Numbered from the stretch's first letter, positions 23,149 to 35,294 are shown. The stretch: 64,000 nucleotides of DNA from Talinum fruticosum (GCA_021018815.1 JAITYX010000005.1:7287501-7351500); one strand, 5' to 3'. The notes: a model not told the origin generated them from the sequence alone. Numbers and translations: made by a program.

Positions 23149-23594
23149 ATGGCTCATCCTATTGGAGAACTCAAAGAAGGAAGATCTCTCTTAAGGCCAC
23201 CCAAGTTTAAAGGGTCCAACTTCGCCCATTGGAAGAAGCTTATGGACTACTTTATCCAAGACAATGATGAAGAAGTTTGGAAAGTCATCTCTAATGGAAA
23301 CTACGTTCCTACCAAGCAAGTTGGCAATCAAATAGTGGCAAAACCGAAGTCAGAATGCAGCACGGAAGAGAAGGATAGGCATAAGAAAAATTTAAGAGCT
23401 ATGAACATCCTTATGTGTGGCATAAGTGCTTCGGAGTACAACAGAGTCTCGATTTGTGACATAGCTAAAGAGGTGCATGACACCTTCTTGACTACATATG
23501 ACTGAACAAGCCAAGTGAGACAAACTAAGATCAGTTAGTACCTCTACAAGTACGAGCTATTCAAAATGGAGGAGGCTGAGAGCATCACCGAGAT
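23149..23594 (+). pseudogene. gag N-terminal part, Sirevirus element A
   Basis: Ty1/copia gag of the Sirevirus type. The ATG at 23149 lies 45 bases after the primer site. LRPPKFKGSNFAHWKKLMDY, then NILMCGISASEYNRVS and DIAKEV are the conserved core of the copia gag domain. TGA at 23503-23505 stands where relatives have Gly, and a TAG further on replaces Gln, both in frame. The reading stops at 23594, where solo LTR S2 is inserted. It resumes for 29 bases at 26589-26617, is interrupted again by element B, and continues at 40124. Confidence 0.85.
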
Positions 23595-25712
23595 TGTAAC
23601 ACCCACAAACCCCATAATCACCAGAGTTAACCATAAGGACCGATTAACTAGTAAGTAGCGTAGTAGAAAGAAAGGTTAAAGGCATTACCGCCGCTCCAAA
23701 CAAGGAACAAGGCAACATTCAATTAGATTACATGCAATACTTGGTAAGGTCTGAGTTTGAAAGTAAAACGTTCGACGAAGAACAACATAAGTAGAGAGAA
23801 TTTAATACAAGCCGTCGGAGTAATGACTTAAAGACACAACCAAAATAACTCAAGACACGACAGGTCACCACCACTCGTGAGCTCCTAAGACACTTCGACT
23901 AGTAGACAACCTACTTCTTGCTCCCTTTTGGAGTAGCTTTACCTAAAACAAAACAGATAAAACATTTTGAAATAATAAGCCAAGGCTCAAGCACGCTTAT
24001 CCATGTACTCGTAAGTAATTAAGTGAAGATATATGATTTGAGCGCATACATTTCAATTCATTTATAAATCAGATAAGAAGAATATAGGAAAACATTTATT
24101 CATTTATTATCTGAGTGGAACCTTATGATGGTCGGTTTCCCTAAATATGCGCATACCCGGACCGATCGGCAAAGTTTGGTTGATAATGGCCAAATATATA
24201 TGGGTGTGATCACAAGTCCGATCACGGTAGTATGATTGATATGGGCAGGCCACTTAATTAGGTGACAAATAATATTTGAAATGGCTCATTTCATTAAACA
24301 AACCATTTAATATTGTTATGTATAAACATAAGGGTTTTTGTAAGGTATAAGCAATAAGCGTACCTTAAATCATGGAAATATTCTTTCGATCCCTTTGGAG
24401 TTGCTGCCTCGGATGAACGACGTTAATGCCTTAACAAAATAAAGTGTTTCATTAATAGATTCAATACTTTTAGTAACTAAATTTACTATCTTATTATTAT
24501 CGTTGCTATTATTATTACTACTGTTATTAATTATTATATTATTTCGTTTTTATAACTTCCCATGACTAGATGAATCTAAAAAAAAAACAAAATCATTTCG
24601 TTGATTGTTAAAGCGATATGTTAACTTTATAGGTTGAAGTTTTTAAAGTAACACTCGTAGCTTATACCAACCTCTCTTGTCACGCAACATGATCATAAGG
24701 TTCACTTGACCGTTTCTTCATAAAACACCTAACATGTTAATCGGTCACTTCTCAAATTAAGTCTCTTGCTCATCTAATTGTTTAATCCTTCAACGTTCAT
24801 TAATTTTTCACTTGAATACCTAACCCAATTCTTATAAATCACCTAAGTTAACCTATTTCCTTTAATTTCTTCAAATCATCAAATTCGCTAATTTCCTTTA
24901 ACTCTTTAAACAGTCAAATTTGCTAATTTCCTCTAACTCTCTAAATCATCAAATTTGCTAATTTTCTTTAACTCTTTACATCATCAATTTTGCTTCATTT
25001 CTTTACTACCACAACTACTTATTCACTTATTTCCTTTAAGTCACTAAAATCCTTTATTTTCTTTTGGATTGCTAAAGTCACTTATTTTCTTAAATCGTCA
25101 ATATCATTGATTTCCTTTAATTTATTTCAATCGTCCAATTCACTTATTTTCTTTAAACCCTCAAAATGACTTATTTTCTTTAATCTTTCTAAAATTACTT
25201 ATTTGCTTTAACTTCTTAAAATCATCCAACTTACCTATTCTCTTCAATTCGCATTTTTCATCCACATGCTCATAACACAACATGCATGCCTATTTTTTTC
25301 TTAAATCCTCACTTAATATCATATTCCTCCAAAGTCCCATTTTAACTTTTACATGCATGCCCATTTTAGTTAATCTCTTCCTCCAAAATTTTCCAATAAG
25401 CTTTGAATCATCACAAAAATCAAGTTTTCTTCCCAAAATTTATAATCCACAATCATCTAACCAATAACCTAATACAACATAATCAAGAAATTTAAATAAT
25501 TCTTACAAGTCCAATTTTTCCTTCTTCCATGAACATCCAACCACCTAATTCAAGGCCTTTTTGCTTCTTTCACCAACACAATCTCATAAAATCTGATTTT
25601 ACACAATAATCCCTTTCATGCAACATCTAACTAATTATTCTTAAAAATTAAAAGAATTCATTAGTTGAAGGTTGAGGTTTTTACCCAAAACCCACAAGAA
25701 AAACAAGGTTTT

Positions 25713-25875
25713 TATGGAGGAAGGGGTGGCTGAACGGAGCTCCGGTGGCTGTAGTGGTTGGTGGCGAAGACTGGCGGCGGCAGCAGGTGACGACCGAGTG
25801 ACGACGGTGGATGGTCAGGCGGCAGCAGTAGCAACAGCAAGACCCGCGGTGGCCGGCGACCGGCGGCTCCGGTGA
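25713..25875 (+). other. GC-rich block in S2, conserved in S3
   Basis: Short ORFs rich in Gly/Ala/Arg/Trp (starting EEGVAERSSGGCSGWWRR) occur here and at the matching place in S3 (35290-35490). The antisense strand is also open. The open frames may simply reflect GC content. Function unknown. Confidence 0.35.
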
Positions 25876-26244
25876 CGGCGACCAGCGGAGATGGTGTTGG
25901 TGGTGGCAGGTAGCTTGGCTGGGCAGTAGAGAGGAGGTTGAGTGAGGGAGGTGAATTTCTTTGGGAAAGGAAGCAAATGATGAAGGTAGAGTTTTTGAGA
26001 TTTTGGGGGCTTAAATAGGCAATTTAAATCTGAAATTTCTCTCTCCACAAATCTGAATCCAGCCCCTTTTTATTTTATTTTTATTTTTATTTGCTTGGTT
26101 ATTGGGCCTTCCACTCCCTACAAGCCTAAATAACCTAATAGCCAAGCCCAAGTTAAAAGAATGTCGGTTTTAGGATTTCCCGACTTGAATAATTATTACA
26201 AACTTTAGACGTATGAATTATTATTATTATGACTCGACAATGTC

Positions 26245-26290
<46 letters not shown>

Positions 26291-26298
26291 CATTATTA

Positions 26299-26363
<65 letters not shown>
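26245..26363. repeat. (ATT)n microsatellite in S2
   Basis: About 118 bases of TTA/ATT triplets with two ATC interruptions. S3 has a shorter array at the same place (35839-35925), so the seed was present in the family before insertion. Confidence 0.95.
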
Positions 26364-26364
<1 letters not shown>

Positions 26365-26617
26365 CTTGAATTATCACAAGATATAATTTATTTGATCATT
26401 CATTTATTTATTTATTTCTTTGCCAACCGTCGCTATCATCATCCGAGTCCTACAATACATAATATAGTTACTTACATAAGTATATAATACACATGATAAT
26501 GAGGAATAAAAGTGTGAATTGAAGTGCATGCGCTCATTAATATTTATTAATCTTTGTTGATGTATTGGATTAAGGTCGGGGCATTATAGATATGTCCATC
26601 AGATTCACATAGATTGT

Positions 26618-28212
26618 TGAAGGTTTGCTCTTGGAGAGACTAAGACCCTAGAGGGGGTGAATAGGGTGATGATGAAATTTGCTTGAAAATTGAAATAGAT
26701 AAGACTGTGAGTGAAGGATGAGCTCAGAAAATACTAACTCGAGAGGACAGCGAAGAATGAAGAAACAGTTTAAACAGAACTTTAAAAACAATCCGAGTCT
26801 AGAATGCACTCAGAAAAGTGATAACTCAGAAAGTACGTGGAAACCCTCCTGGGGCAGAAAACCACGGACCGTGCTAATCCAAGCACAAAGTCAAATCCAC
26901 TATTTTGAATCCACAAAATACAGTAGAATGACTCAACCCGAGTTGCTCCCTTAGACAACTCCTTACAAGTTTTCCTAGACTAAGATATTCCCTTATCTAA
27001 TCTAGTACTTCCTAACCGAGATAACCTTTACAGTTAGGGACAACCGAGTTGAGTTAATCCTTACAGCTCAGTCAAGGGACCTTACCCAGAAAGTAAGAAA
27101 GAAAGTGTTTGTAACTAAGTACAAGACCTTACAACTCATAAAAGTATTAAGTACGAGTTGGAGTTGTAAGTAGAAGATTGAGAGTGAATACAATGACTTT
27201 TGCTCAAGTATGTGTATTAACAAATTGGTTCAACAATCTTCATATCTTGAAAGTTGGCTTCTATTTATAGATGACCAAGCAGCTTAGCCGTTGTGTCCAT
27301 CTTCCGACTGAAAGTTCTTTGTGACCGTTGTAATGGATTTTCGAGTCACTCAGAAAATATCCGTTGAGATATGAACATTGGGCAACGGCTTTTGACTCCT
27401 TTGGAAGTCCCGGATCCACTGGTGGTGTCTTGAAAAGTAAGGTGGAAACCACCGTTGAGCTTAGTGTTGCAGATTTCCAGTTTTGGAAATAGACAACCCC
27501 GACACGGTGTCTAGGGCTAGGCCGGAGGTGGAAAAAGCCTTGTCCGCTAGTGATTTGACGTTTTGAAGCCGGTTACTTTTGCAATTCAAAAATAGGATAG
27601 CCTCGTTTGAATGACCTACAAAAGTAAAATCAATTTGGTTCTCAAAGTATAAAATACTTTGGTCCTAGATTAGACATAGATAATAATATAATTAAGATAA
27701 TCAAGTGACTAATTATCTGAGTCGGAAAAGGAATGGAATTTTCTAAGTCTAATATCCATAATACTCAAATTCCATCTTAATCAGTCTAGAATATAATCAA
27801 GTCAAAGGAGAATAACAGAGTAGACAAACTTGATATAGACTAAACAAAGTTCAAACAAGATATGCTGACTTAGAATAGTGAGTTAACAAGGTCATTCCTG
27901 GAACATGAAATCGGACCTGAGTTTATGTGCGAGAAAGAGAGTGCTTGAACATGCGATATATCTGAGTGTGGTGTTAAGTGACTCATAACTGAGTGTGAAG
28001 TGGCATGCAATAGTATGCTTTCTAAGTCAGTCAAAAACAAGCATAAACATATACAAGAGTTTCTATAACACTCAGAGAAAATGCTATATCACTCGGAACA
28101 ATTTCTAAGACACATAGAATGACTTGAAATCAAAACCCTAAAAGAGATGAAGTCTTATACCTGATTCCTTGATGGAACTCATAATGATGTAAGTATAAAG
28201 TCCGAGTCTTCA
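26618..28212 (-). mobile_element. 3' LTR of Sirevirus element B
   Basis: Minus-oriented LTR of 1595 bp. It is about 95% identical by eye over the compared stretch to the LTR at 38523-40123. It begins TGAAGGTTTGCTC on the plus strand and ends GAGTCTTCA. A polypurine tract lies directly to its right, which marks it as the 3' LTR. Left flank ATTGT and the flank right of the other LTR, ATTCT, form a 5-bp duplication with one mismatch. Minus-strand TATA CTATAAATAG lies at 27261-27270. Confidence 0.9.
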
Positions 28213-28225
28213 ATCTCCCCTTTTT
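28213..28225 (-). other. polypurine tract of element B
   Basis: On the minus strand AAAAAGGGGAGAT abuts the LTR start. The same tract abuts the LTRs at 42005 and 63914. It would prime plus-strand synthesis. Confidence 0.85.
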
Positions 28226-28796
28226 GATGAAAGACATTCCATACTTAGACAAAAACTTTGTTAGTGATATAGATCGACTTTGCAAACTTGCTCGAGAAAA
28301 TAACTTGAGATTTCATAATAATCAAAGCAAGAAAAGAAATAGATCCGGATAGATACAGACAACTATTAATGAAATGCATTACTTCATTAAAGTCAAAGAA
28401 ATTGTTACGAGAGGGTGAGAGAGAGACTCCCCTAAACGAGACAACAAATTTTTCTATCTATTTTCCCCCTTGCCTTTCAGCAAAAACAAAAAAAATGGGA
28501 AGAATACAACGAGAAAGTTCATGTTTGATGTCCGGACAAAAGAGAAAAACATGAAATATTGAAAATAAAAAAGGGAACTAAGGAGGGGATGGAGTTGTCC
28601 GAGTTGAGGAAGAATGACAAGTGGTGCGCCGACGCCGATAAGATCTTGACGATGTGCTTGAGCGCGGCGGAGGAAGTACAGGGATATCCGGCATTGGCTC
28701 GGTTCCGAGCGTTTGACCCAGAACTAGGTCATCTAGAGGCTCATCCTCTTAGAACTCGACAGCTGGAGGGGTGTGCTCAGGCTGACCTACCGGTGA
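28226..28796 (-). other. 3' untranslated region of element B
   Basis: Sequence between the extra ORF stop and the polypurine tract. Short ORFs on the plus strand (28369, 28559) have no recognisable motifs. No second polypurine block as clear as those in element A is seen. Confidence 0.5.
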
Positions 28797-30189
28797 CTAT
28801 CCATAGTCAGCAGGGTCTTCTAACCCACTCGGACTGTTGTCCGAGCTAATCACTTCTGGTTGAGCTACGGGAGCACCCGGACCCTCAGCTGCTCCTTGTC
28901 CTTCCGGGTCTGCCTCTCCGTGCTCAAAAGGAGCTGCATTAGCCGTAGGCTCTTCCGCTTCTTCTTGATCTTCTTTTTCATCCTCTCCTCTATCCGAGGA
29001 GGACTTGGCAAGGCTCAAGGATTCCTCGAAGTGTCTCGAGTCTTCTTGATCCTGAGCTGCCTTGGATCTTCTCTCCTGAAGGAGCTCGAGAAGTTCTCTT
29101 TGCTCTTTAACCAGAGCCTTCATCTCTAGGAGCACGTCCTGCTGCTATCCGATCCGAGATTGGGCGGTTTTCTAGTTGATGGTCATAGACTGGATGACAG
29201 TCTTGAATGACCGGGAGAATGTCCTTGAGTTCCAAGGACACAGAGGAGATTTTGTCCATGAAAGCAGTGGACAAAATGGAAGAAAGAGATTTAGAAGCAC
29301 CGGAGGTGGAAGCACCACCAGGTGGAGCAGGGAGAGAGAGAGGGGCTTCGAGTCCGAGTCCGAGGCGGAGAAGGTTGCCTCGGCTCGAGGCTGTGGATCC
29401 GGACACCAGGTTGGGTTTCTGGTATCCGTAACCAAGAAGTTCCTTTTGCCGACAACAACGGTAGCCTCGAAACAGCGTTTAGATCCGAGGGGAGTGGAAC
29501 TTTGAACTGTTTAAATATAAGAGTGAGAAGAGCACCGAAAGGAAGAGGGGTGTTCTTCTTGTTCTGAGTGTGAGCTGGCACAGCTATCATTTGCTCAATA
29601 ATGGCGGGAAAGAGGTCTACTTCGTAGCCCTCTAGAATATCAAATAAAGCTTTAAGGTGCTTGGAGTTGGGTTCTCCTTGCTTGAATGCTGAGAGAAGAA
29701 GGTTCTCATCGGTAGGAAACACGGAAGATGAGCTTCGACTTTAGTTCGGTCACAGAGAAGTTCTTGTGTGACCCAGGGAACTCTTTTGCATACTTCTCAA
29801 AGAAGTCGTCAGCGACCTCATTGAAAGGTATTGGGTTGCTGTTCAAGAAAAGGCAAGAAACTTTGAACAGCCGATGGAGGAGGGAAGTGTTGATGCGAAC
29901 TGTAGTGTTCCGAACTCTGGAGGTGAGAATACCCTCGAGCTAGAGAGATGAGTGTAAAACTCGAGAGACGAGTTCAGGATAGATGAACTCGCTGAAACAC
30001 AGGAAATTATAGACCCCCATTGATTGGATGTGTGGCAACCACGAGAATTTTGTGGTTGGAAAGAATTTATCATCCAGCGCAAGGTGCTTGGGTAACAAGA
30101 GGTTTGGAATTTGAGGGGCCTTCCTGGCTTTTTTCGGGTTTCTTGGTGGCTGAGCCAAGAAAGTCCGGATGAGAACCTCTTTTCGGCAT
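28797..30189 (-). pseudogene. extra ORF of Sirevirus B (env-like / plant transposon protein domain)
   Basis: A gene-sized ORF sits between RNase H and the 3' LTR on the sense strand of element B, where Sireviruses often carry an extra or env-like ORF. From the ATG at 30189 it reads MPKRGSHPDF with a basic start, then FFPTTKFSWLPHIQSMGVYN and FIYPELVSRVL. After an in-frame stop at 29940 it gives LTSRVRNTTVRIN, then TPLPFGALLTLIFKQFKVPL near 29540. These resemble the putative plant transposon protein domain (PF20167-like). The last part is a coiled coil (from 29135, KEQRELLELLQERR) and an acidic Glu/Asp tail. About 464 codons in total, with at least three frameshifts. I see no convincing signal peptide or membrane segment, so an envelope role is not supported. 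Family assignment is from memory of motifs. Confidence 0.65.
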
Positions 30190-30829
30190 TTTGGTTGAGA
30201 AAAGAGAGAGTAGAAAGGTTTTAGAGAGAGACGGAGGAAATAGCTCGAAGGGAGTAAGAGTAAAAAATATAGAAGAAGAAAGAGTTTGAGAGCAACAGAG
30301 CTTACTCACAAAGCTTGAAATCACCGAACGTTGCTTGTGATCGAGAGAGCTTGTTCGTGGTGTTTTAATTTCGAGAGAGAGAGTAAGCATAGAGTAAAGT
30401 AACGTAATGAAGGAGAGAAGGCACTATTTATAAGAAAAATCTTCCTTCAGTATTCGTTCGACTCGGCTCTTTCAGCGGTCACCTCGGACCGGTGTGACTA
30501 TTCTCTTCTTCAACGGTTATAATTCCAGCGGTTGTCTCTCAACGGCTAGTTGTCTTATCGTGGCGTAAGAGAGAGAGAGAGAAAAATAAAGATTTTGAAA
30601 ATAAATTCTGAAATTCTCCACTTGTCTAGAGATGATTTCAGAAGTTTGGTGTCCATTTTTTCAAAGTCCGAGTCCGACTCAGCTGTGTTTCGAGTTACTC
30701 ATAAACTGAAAAAAAAAAATAACTCTTAGCTCAGTATCACTGGATCAACTGAACTAATTGTTATCAAAGAATTATGAGCACAAATCACATAATCATGCAA
30801 AGAAATTTCATACGAAAGCACATGATTAT
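30190..30829 (-). other. spacer between RNase H and extra ORF, element B
   Basis: It holds a GA/CT-rich leader next to the ORF, the TATA-like box and a GAGAGAGAGAGAG run near 30570-30582. An ORF extends upstream of the proposed ATG to 30390 in frame, but its residues look non-conserved. Confidence 0.4.
30426..30436 (-). promoter_or_regulatory. TATA-like box upstream of the element B extra ORF
   Basis: TTATAAATAGT on the minus strand lies about 240 bases before the ATG at 30189, with a pyrimidine-rich stretch between. It could give the ORF its own transcript. This is inference from position and sequence only. Confidence 0.4.
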
Positions 30830-31480
30830 GCATTTAACATACTAAGCTCATTCCTAATGAAACAAAACTGATCCTCACTAAGTGGCTTAGTAAAGATATC
30901 AGATAATTGAAGATTGGTAGGAATGAATTCGAGTTCAATATCACCTTTCTCAGAATGGTCTCTTAAGAAACGATACCTCACCTCAATATGTTTCGTCTTT
31001 AAGTGCTGAACTGGATTCTTGGTGATGTTGATTGCACTCTGATTATCACACTTGATTGGAACTTATTTGAAAGACAGTCCAAGGTCTCTTAAGTGTTGCT
31101 TTATCCATAAAATCTAAGCACAGCATGCCCCAGCTACAATATATTCAGCTTCGACAGTTGATAGAGCTACTGAGTTTTGCTTCTTTGAGTGCCAAGATAT
31201 TAGGGATTGACCCAGAAATTGGCAAGCTCCTGAGGTGCTCTTTATATCAACTTTTTACCCAGCATAATCAGCATCTAAGTATCCAGTGAGAGTCGGTTCT
31301 GAGTCTCGAAGTACCATACACCTAAATTCCGAGTCCCTGCAAGATATCTGAATATTCTCTTCACCGCAGTGAGATGTGATTCTTTTAGATTAGCTTGGAA
31401 TCTTGCGCATAGACAGACACTAAACATTATGTCTGGCCTACTGGAAGTAAGATATAGCAAAGATCCAATCATACCTCGAT
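30830..31480 (-). pseudogene. RNase H domain, Ty1/copia (element B)
   Basis: The minus strand reads MIGSLLYLTSSRPDIMFSVC and HLTAVKRIFRYLAGTRNLGV from 31472. After a frame change it gives GYLDADYAG with a TAA where Cys is usual (about 31260). A third stretch reads CDNQSAINITKNPVQHLKTK followed by KHIEVRYRFLRDHSEKGDIE, the typical end of copia RNase H. The catalytic Asp of LDADYAG remains. It follows RT directly and precedes the extra ORF spacer. Confidence 0.8.
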
Positions 31481-31489
31481 AAAGCTTCG

Positions 31490-32310
31490 ATCTATTGCTT
31501 TGCCTTTTTCGTCCGAGTCCAGCTTTATGCTACTGCTCATAGGTGTTGCTGCTTGCTTTGCATCTTGAAGTTTATACTTCTTCAGCAGCTCCTTGGTGTA
31601 CTTTGATTGATGGACATAGATTCCATCTTTGTCTTGCTTGATTTATAGACCAAGGAAGAAATTGAGTTCTCCCATCATACTCATTTGAAATTCCTGTCTC
31701 ATTAACTCAGAAAAATCTCGACACAGAATTTCATTAGTAGCTCCAAAAATTATGTCATCAACATATATCTGAGCAATAAGAAAGTCTATCCCCTTGGTTT
31801 TTATAAGGAGAGTCTTGTCAATCTGACCTCTTCTAAAATTATTTTGAACCAAGAAATTGCTCAGTCTTTCATACCAAGCTCTGGGAGCTTGTTTAAGACC
31901 ATAGAGAGCTTTTTGCAGTTTGAAAACATGGTTGGGAAACTCTGAGTTTTCAAATCCAGGGGCTGCTCAACATAGACTTCCTCTTCAATAAAACCATTAA
32001 GAAATGCACACTTAACATCCATTTGATATAACTTGATATTCATGCTAGATGCAAATGCTAACAAGATTCTAATGGCTTCAATTCTAGCTACAGGTGCAAA
32101 GGTTTCCCCACAATCAATTCCTTCTTCCTGATTGTAATCTTGAGCCACAAGTCTAGCCTTGTTTCTGACTACCAACCCACCTTCATCCAGTTTGTTCTTG
32201 AAAACCCATTTGGTACCTATGACTGGGTGGTCAGAAGGTCGTTTGGTCGAGTCCAGACTTGGTTTCTTTCGAATTGATTAAGTTCCTCTTGCATGGCCTC
32301 TACCTATTCA
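31490..32310 (-). pseudogene. reverse transcriptase, Ty1/copia (element B)
   Basis: From 32175 the minus strand reads [39 protein letters not shown] and [20 protein letters not shown], the fingers of a copia RT. A frameshift near 31930 breaks the YGLKQAP region. From 31852 it resumes with FLIAQIYVDDIIFGATNE. The catalytic YVDD is at 31754-31765 on the minus strand. A stop near 31643 replaces a Gln after FFLGL. Three or more lesions, otherwise well preserved. Confidence 0.85.
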
Positions 32311-32439
32311 GGTTCATTTAGGGCCTCTGGTGCATTTTTAGGTTCATTTAACGAAATGAATGCAGTGAATACACATAGATTCTGAAGAGAGGAACGAGTT
32401 CTTACCCCACTTGTTGATGTCAGATAATATGTTTTCTAG

Positions 32440-33496
32440 TGGATGACTAGAAGCATACTTGAATGTTTTACCTGTTCTCTGATTCACCAGATCTGTAGGC
32501 TGAATTTGTTGATTTTCAGAAGTTTGTTCTGAGGAAACCTGTTCATTAGTTTGTCTTTCAGCATTCTAAGCCGGTTCTTGAGTCATCTCATTCTGAGTCA
32601 CATTGTTCTGAGTCACTTCATTCTGAGTGATCTAGATTTGATTCTTGATGAGCTCATTTTCATCAAGATCATCATCTCTGCTGAGCTTTAGATCTGACAA
32701 GGTTGACTCACTTGGTTTTTCCTATTCAATCTCATCAAACACAACGTGGATACTTTCTTCACTTTGTTAGTTCTTTTATTGAAAATGCAATAAGCTTTGC
32801 TATGAGATGAGTAACCAAGAAAAATACCTTCATCTGACCGAGCATCAAACTTAGTTAGGTGATCCTTACCATTATTGTGAACAAAGCACTTACATCCAAA
32901 GGGTTTGAAGTATGAAATATTGGGTTTCTTCCCTTTGTAGAGCTCATATGGTGTTCTCTTCAGAGTGGGTCTGATGAGGCATCTGTTCAAGGTGTAGTTA
33001 GCTATGTTGACTACCTCAGCCCAGAAATAGTAGGGTAGATTGTGTTTAATCATCATTATCCTAGCTATTTCTTCAAGAGTTCTGTTCTTTCTCTCCACTA
33101 CTCTATTCTGTTGAGGAGTTCTTGGTGCTAAGAAGTTGTAGGAGATACCATTCTTATCACAAAACTCTGCAAATTCTGAGTAGTCGAACTGCCTTCCATG
33201 GTCAGTTCGAATTCTCTGGATCTGAGTTTGAGACTCAACCTGGATTTTCCTGCACAGCTTGCTGAACTCTTTGAATGCTTCATTTTCACGCTTAAGAAAA
33301 CACACCCAGGTAAATCGTGAGTAATCATCAACAATAACACATACATATGATTTACCTCCGAGACTTTTAACAGGGATTTCACCACATAAGTCCATATGTA
33401 GCAGTTCAAGCACCTTGGATGTGGAAACTGTCTTCAGAGATTTGAAAGATGATCTGACTTGTTTCCCTTTTGTGCATTATCTTTCTTAAAAGCACA
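32440..33496 (-). pseudogene. integrase, Ty1/copia (element B), core open
   Basis: The integrase would insert the DNA copy. A 241-codon ORF (33413-32688) holds the whole catalytic core. The first Asp is in LHMDLCGEIP, the second in RIRTDHGRQFDYSEF, and the Glu in QQNRVVERKNRTLEEI. The end reads DARSDEGIFLGYSSHSKAYC, usual for copia. The upstream zinc region is split by solo LTR S3 at 33502-36144, and a frame break lies between the two parts near 33420. Downstream linker (32440-32690) is rich in Gln/Glu/Ser and broken. Confidence 0.85.
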
Positions 33497-34734
33497 GTTA
33501 GTGTAACGCCCCCAAAACCCATAATCACCATTTAGTCATAATGACTGACTAACTAGTAATTAGCGTAGCGGAAAAGAGAATTAGAAGCGTTACGGCCGCT
33601 CTTTAACAAGAGCAAGGCAACTACCTAATTGACATACAAATATAACTTATTTGGTTGAGATTCATAATACGTAGGACGCCCAACTTATAACAACATAACG
33701 AGTAACAAGTTACCGAGCACCATCATGACTATAACTTATTAACCAAAGCATACACGACTCCCACACATCACGTTCTTGACTATCACTGTGAGCCTCTAAG
33801 TCTTGACGACCAAAATGAACTCGTCTGTTTTCCTCTGTATTAGCCTTACCTAAAACAAAACAGAGAAAAACATTTCGAAATAATGAGCTGGAGCTCAGCA
33901 CGTCTATCCATGTACTGTAAATAATTTATGTGAAGATATATTGATTTGAGTGCATGCATTTCAATTCATTTATAAATCAGATAGGAAGAATATAGTAAAA
34001 CAATTATTCATTGATTATCTAAGTGGCTCCTTACGATCATCAGTTTCCCTAAATATGCGCATACCCGGACTGATCGGCAAAGTCTGGTTGATAATGGCCA
34101 AATATATATGATATGATATGATCATGATATAACATGATTGATATGGGGTGGGCCACATAATTACGTGACAAATAATATTTGAAATGGTTCATTTCATTAA
34201 GAAAACCATTTGATATTGTTATGTATAAACATATGGATTTTCGTAAGGTACCAGCAATAAACATACCTTAAATTGTGGAAATATTCTTTCTGATTCCTTT
34301 GAAGTTGCTGACTCGGATGAGCGACGTGGATGCCTTAACAAAATAAGGTGTTTCATTAATAGGTTCAATACTCTTAGTAATCAAATTTATTATCGTTATT
34401 ATTGTCATCGCTATCGTTATTACTATTGTTATCATTTGCATTATTTCACTTTTTTTTTCTTTGTAACTTCCCATGATTAGATGAATCTACAAAGGCAAAA
34501 ATCACTTCTTTCTTTCAACCCTCAAAATGACTTATTTTCTTTAATCTTACTAAAATCACTCATTGTCTTCAACTTCTTACAATCATTCAACTTACCTATT
34601 CTCCTTAATTCACAATTTTAATCTATATCCTCATAGCACAACAAGCATTACCACTTTAGTTAATCTCTTCCTCCACAATTTTCTAATAAACTCGAGTCAT
34701 CACGAAAACCAAATTTCCTTTGCTTTGGAAGTCA

Positions 34735-34945
34735 TCACGGACCTCCCCACGGCCAGTGGGGGTCAATGGCCGGTTCTAAAGGTCATCAATGGCCTTCCCA
34801 CGGTTAGTGGGGACTTCTGGTGGCCACCACGGGTTATCCCACGGCTTGTGGGAGCACCCGTGGTGGGTGTTTTGGGTCAATTAACTCGCTGCTGGCCACC
34901 ACGGCCTGTCCCACAGGCTGTGGGGACATCCGTGGTGGGTGGCAG
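34735..34945. repeat. array of four GC-rich hairpin units in S3
   Basis: Four related units of about 40 bp each form imperfect palindromes around CCCACGGN(4)GTGGG-like cores. The two best are 34824-34866 (CCACCACGGGT ... ACCCGTGGTGG) and 34896-34938 (CCACCACGG ... CCGTGGTGG, with inner TGTCCCACA / TGTGGGGACA). S2 has no such block at the matching place. Origin unknown. Confidence 0.8.
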
Positions 34946-35294
34946 AGTCTTCCAACTCCACTTTCTCATGCTCTACGAATTTTTTTGTCTTGTGATATCT
35001 CTATGAAAGGTTTACTTTACACATTTTCCATCATTTTAAGTATCATATTAGCCCACTAAAATCCATTAAAAGCACATGCAAGATAATTACTTCTCATCCC
35101 AAGATTTGGGCAACCCGAGTTAACGTTTCTAATCAATGATCCCCAAAAGCATAAAACTAATTATGTAATCTGATTTTACACAATAATCCCTTGCATGCAA
35201 CATCTAACTAATTATTTCTAAAAATAAATTCAAGGAATTAATTAGTTGAAGGTTGAGGTTTTTACCCAAAACTCACAAGAAAATGAGGGTTTTA

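Larger units (their letters stand above)
23595..26588. mobile_element. solo LTR S2, inserted in gag of element A
   Basis: It starts TGTAACACCC and ends CATTATA (mutated from CATTACA). Flanks are GAGAT (23590-23594) and GATAT (26589-26593), a 5-bp duplication with one mismatch. Removing it with one duplication restores the gag frame. It is homologous along its length to S3 (33502-36144). It has no gag or pol and no repeated ends, so it is a solo LTR. The minus strand shows a TATA-like CTATTTAAG near 26015 and a pyrimidine-rich leader, so transcription may run right to left. Confidence 0.85.

Noticed and set aside
26153..26377. Minus-strand ORF of poly-isoleucine
   Set aside because: Translation of the ATT microsatellite.
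23595..26588. S2 as a complete non-autonomous element (TRIM or LARD)
   Set aside because: No direct repeat between its two ends and no primer site or polypurine tract inside, so a solo LTR fits better. The same holds for S1 and S3.
29172..29505. Several ORFs on both strands
   Set aside because: Shadows of the extra ORF of element B, whose residues on the minus strand are the conserved ones.
28797..30189. True envelope protein in element B
   Set aside because: No signal peptide, membrane anchor or furin-like site is visible. Only the position matches env-like ORFs.
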